Below are positions 40,688 to 40,943 of a stretch of DNA of 40,943 nucleotides, piece after piece. Source of the DNA: Deltaproteobacteria bacterium (GTDB taxonomy: Bacteria; Desulfobacterota; Desulfarculia; Adiutricales; Adiutricaceae). The DNA lies in the NCBI GenBank assembly GCA_031276865.1, contig JAISMF010000022.1, positions 1-40,943 of the forward strand. Reading direction: 5' to 3'. Below the pieces are notes generated by a model. It was given only the letters and a program-made list of their open reading frames with translations, was not told the origin of the DNA and searched no databases. The number at the start of each line of letters is the position of its first letter. Position 1 is the stretch's first letter. Made by a program: the position numbers and the translations under genes.

Positions 40688-40943
40688 CTAATTTGTCCGC
40701 GGACCGTCGCGGAGGGCGATAATTTCCAGCTCCGAAAGCCCGCTGGCCTTGGCGATGGCGTCCGCCGACAGCCCCAGTTCCACTAGGTTCATGGCGATCT
40801 CCCGGCGCGCCTTGATATCCCCTTCCTGCAGGCCTTTCTGCAGGCCTTCCAGCTGGCCTTCCTGCCGGGTGAGCAAAAGCTCTATCTCTTTGTCATCCGT
40901 GATAAACATTCTGAACTCCTTTCTCAATTTGTAGTCGATGGCC
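40688..40943 (-). CDS. C-terminal part of an Rpn/PD-(D/E)XK transposase-type protein (cut by window edge)
   Basis: The reading frame is open to the right edge of the window, so only the C-terminal 85 or so residues are visible. It contains EIELLLTRQEGQLEGLQKGL, then repeated glutamine/glycine-rich helix turns (EG...KG...EG), then ELGLSADAIAKASGLSELEI. This helical tail, with its spaced glycines and a final DAIAKASGLS-type helix, is typical of the Rpn family of recombination-promoting nucleases and PD-(D/E)XK transposase-like proteins. The catalytic domain would lie beyond the window. The TTG at 40927 and the ATG at 40909 are internal rather than true starts. A palindromic CCCTGAAAAGGG lies just after the gene. 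Confidence 0.7.
   Translation of the reverse strand, partial: AIDYKLRKEFRMFITDDKEIELLLTRQEGQLEGLQKGLQEGDIKARREIAMNLVELGLSADAIAKASGLSELEIIALRDGPRTN

Overview
The window is mostly GC-rich bacterial chromosome. Its gene content is that of a Gram-negative anaerobe: a YidC with a large periplasmic domain, an outer-membrane-type lipoprotein, a chemoreceptor, type III glutamine synthetase and bacterial GltBD. The lineage cannot be fixed from sequence alone. A member of the former Deltaproteobacteria (Desulfobacterota), possibly gut- or host-associated, is my best guess. It rests on the DksA-type regulator, the acyltransferase/G3P-dehydrogenase-like fusion and the AAA-ATPase/PD-(D/E)XK and Rpn-type genes. 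Two AT-richer islands (about 19.45-22.75 kb and 32.2-35.5 kb) stand out from the flanks and hold selfish-looking or defence-like genes, a miniature transposable element and gene remnants.

Layout. (a) 0.4-10.6 kb, minus strand: ammonia assimilation. glnN (glutamine synthetase III) is followed by three hairpins, two of them with T-runs. Then come gltB, gltD and an rmlD-type sugar reductase. Glutamine made by GlnN is the substrate of GltBD. (b) 11.8-16.8 kb, plus strand: dksA, a terminator, a near-consensus sigma70 promoter, then the conserved cluster rpmH-rnpA-yidD-yidC-jag (ribosome, RNase P, membrane insertion, RNA binding). dnaA and mnmE, often beside this cluster, are absent. (c) 17.3-19.3 kb, plus: an orphan methyl-accepting chemotaxis protein. 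(d) 19.4-22.8 kb: AT-rich island with a 220-bp MITE-like element (16-bp perfect terminal inverted repeats, 7-bp target duplication) and an AAA-ATPase-like/PD-(D/E)XK gene.

(e) 22.9-32.2 kb, minus: the least familiar part. A CsgG/FlgT-like lipoprotein lies upstream of a 2102-residue protein carrying a STAND-like NTPase core with an altered Walker A, and then a 451-residue protein I cannot assign. The last two look like one transcription unit ending in an intrinsic terminator. They are the best candidate for an undescribed system. (f) 32.5-35.8 kb, minus: a rearranged second AAA/PD-(D/E)XK gene and the fossil of a third copy. (g) 35.8-40.9 kb, minus: a PlsB-like acyltransferase fused to a GpsA-like domain that appears to have lost its catalytic lysine, a P1-family (S58) peptidase, a gene-poor stretch with possible decayed coding DNA, and the 3' end of an Rpn/transposase-type gene running off the window.

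No rRNA, tRNA or CRISPR array was seen. Large antisense ORFs over gltB, glnN, the chemoreceptor and the giant gene are taken as GC-driven shadows.
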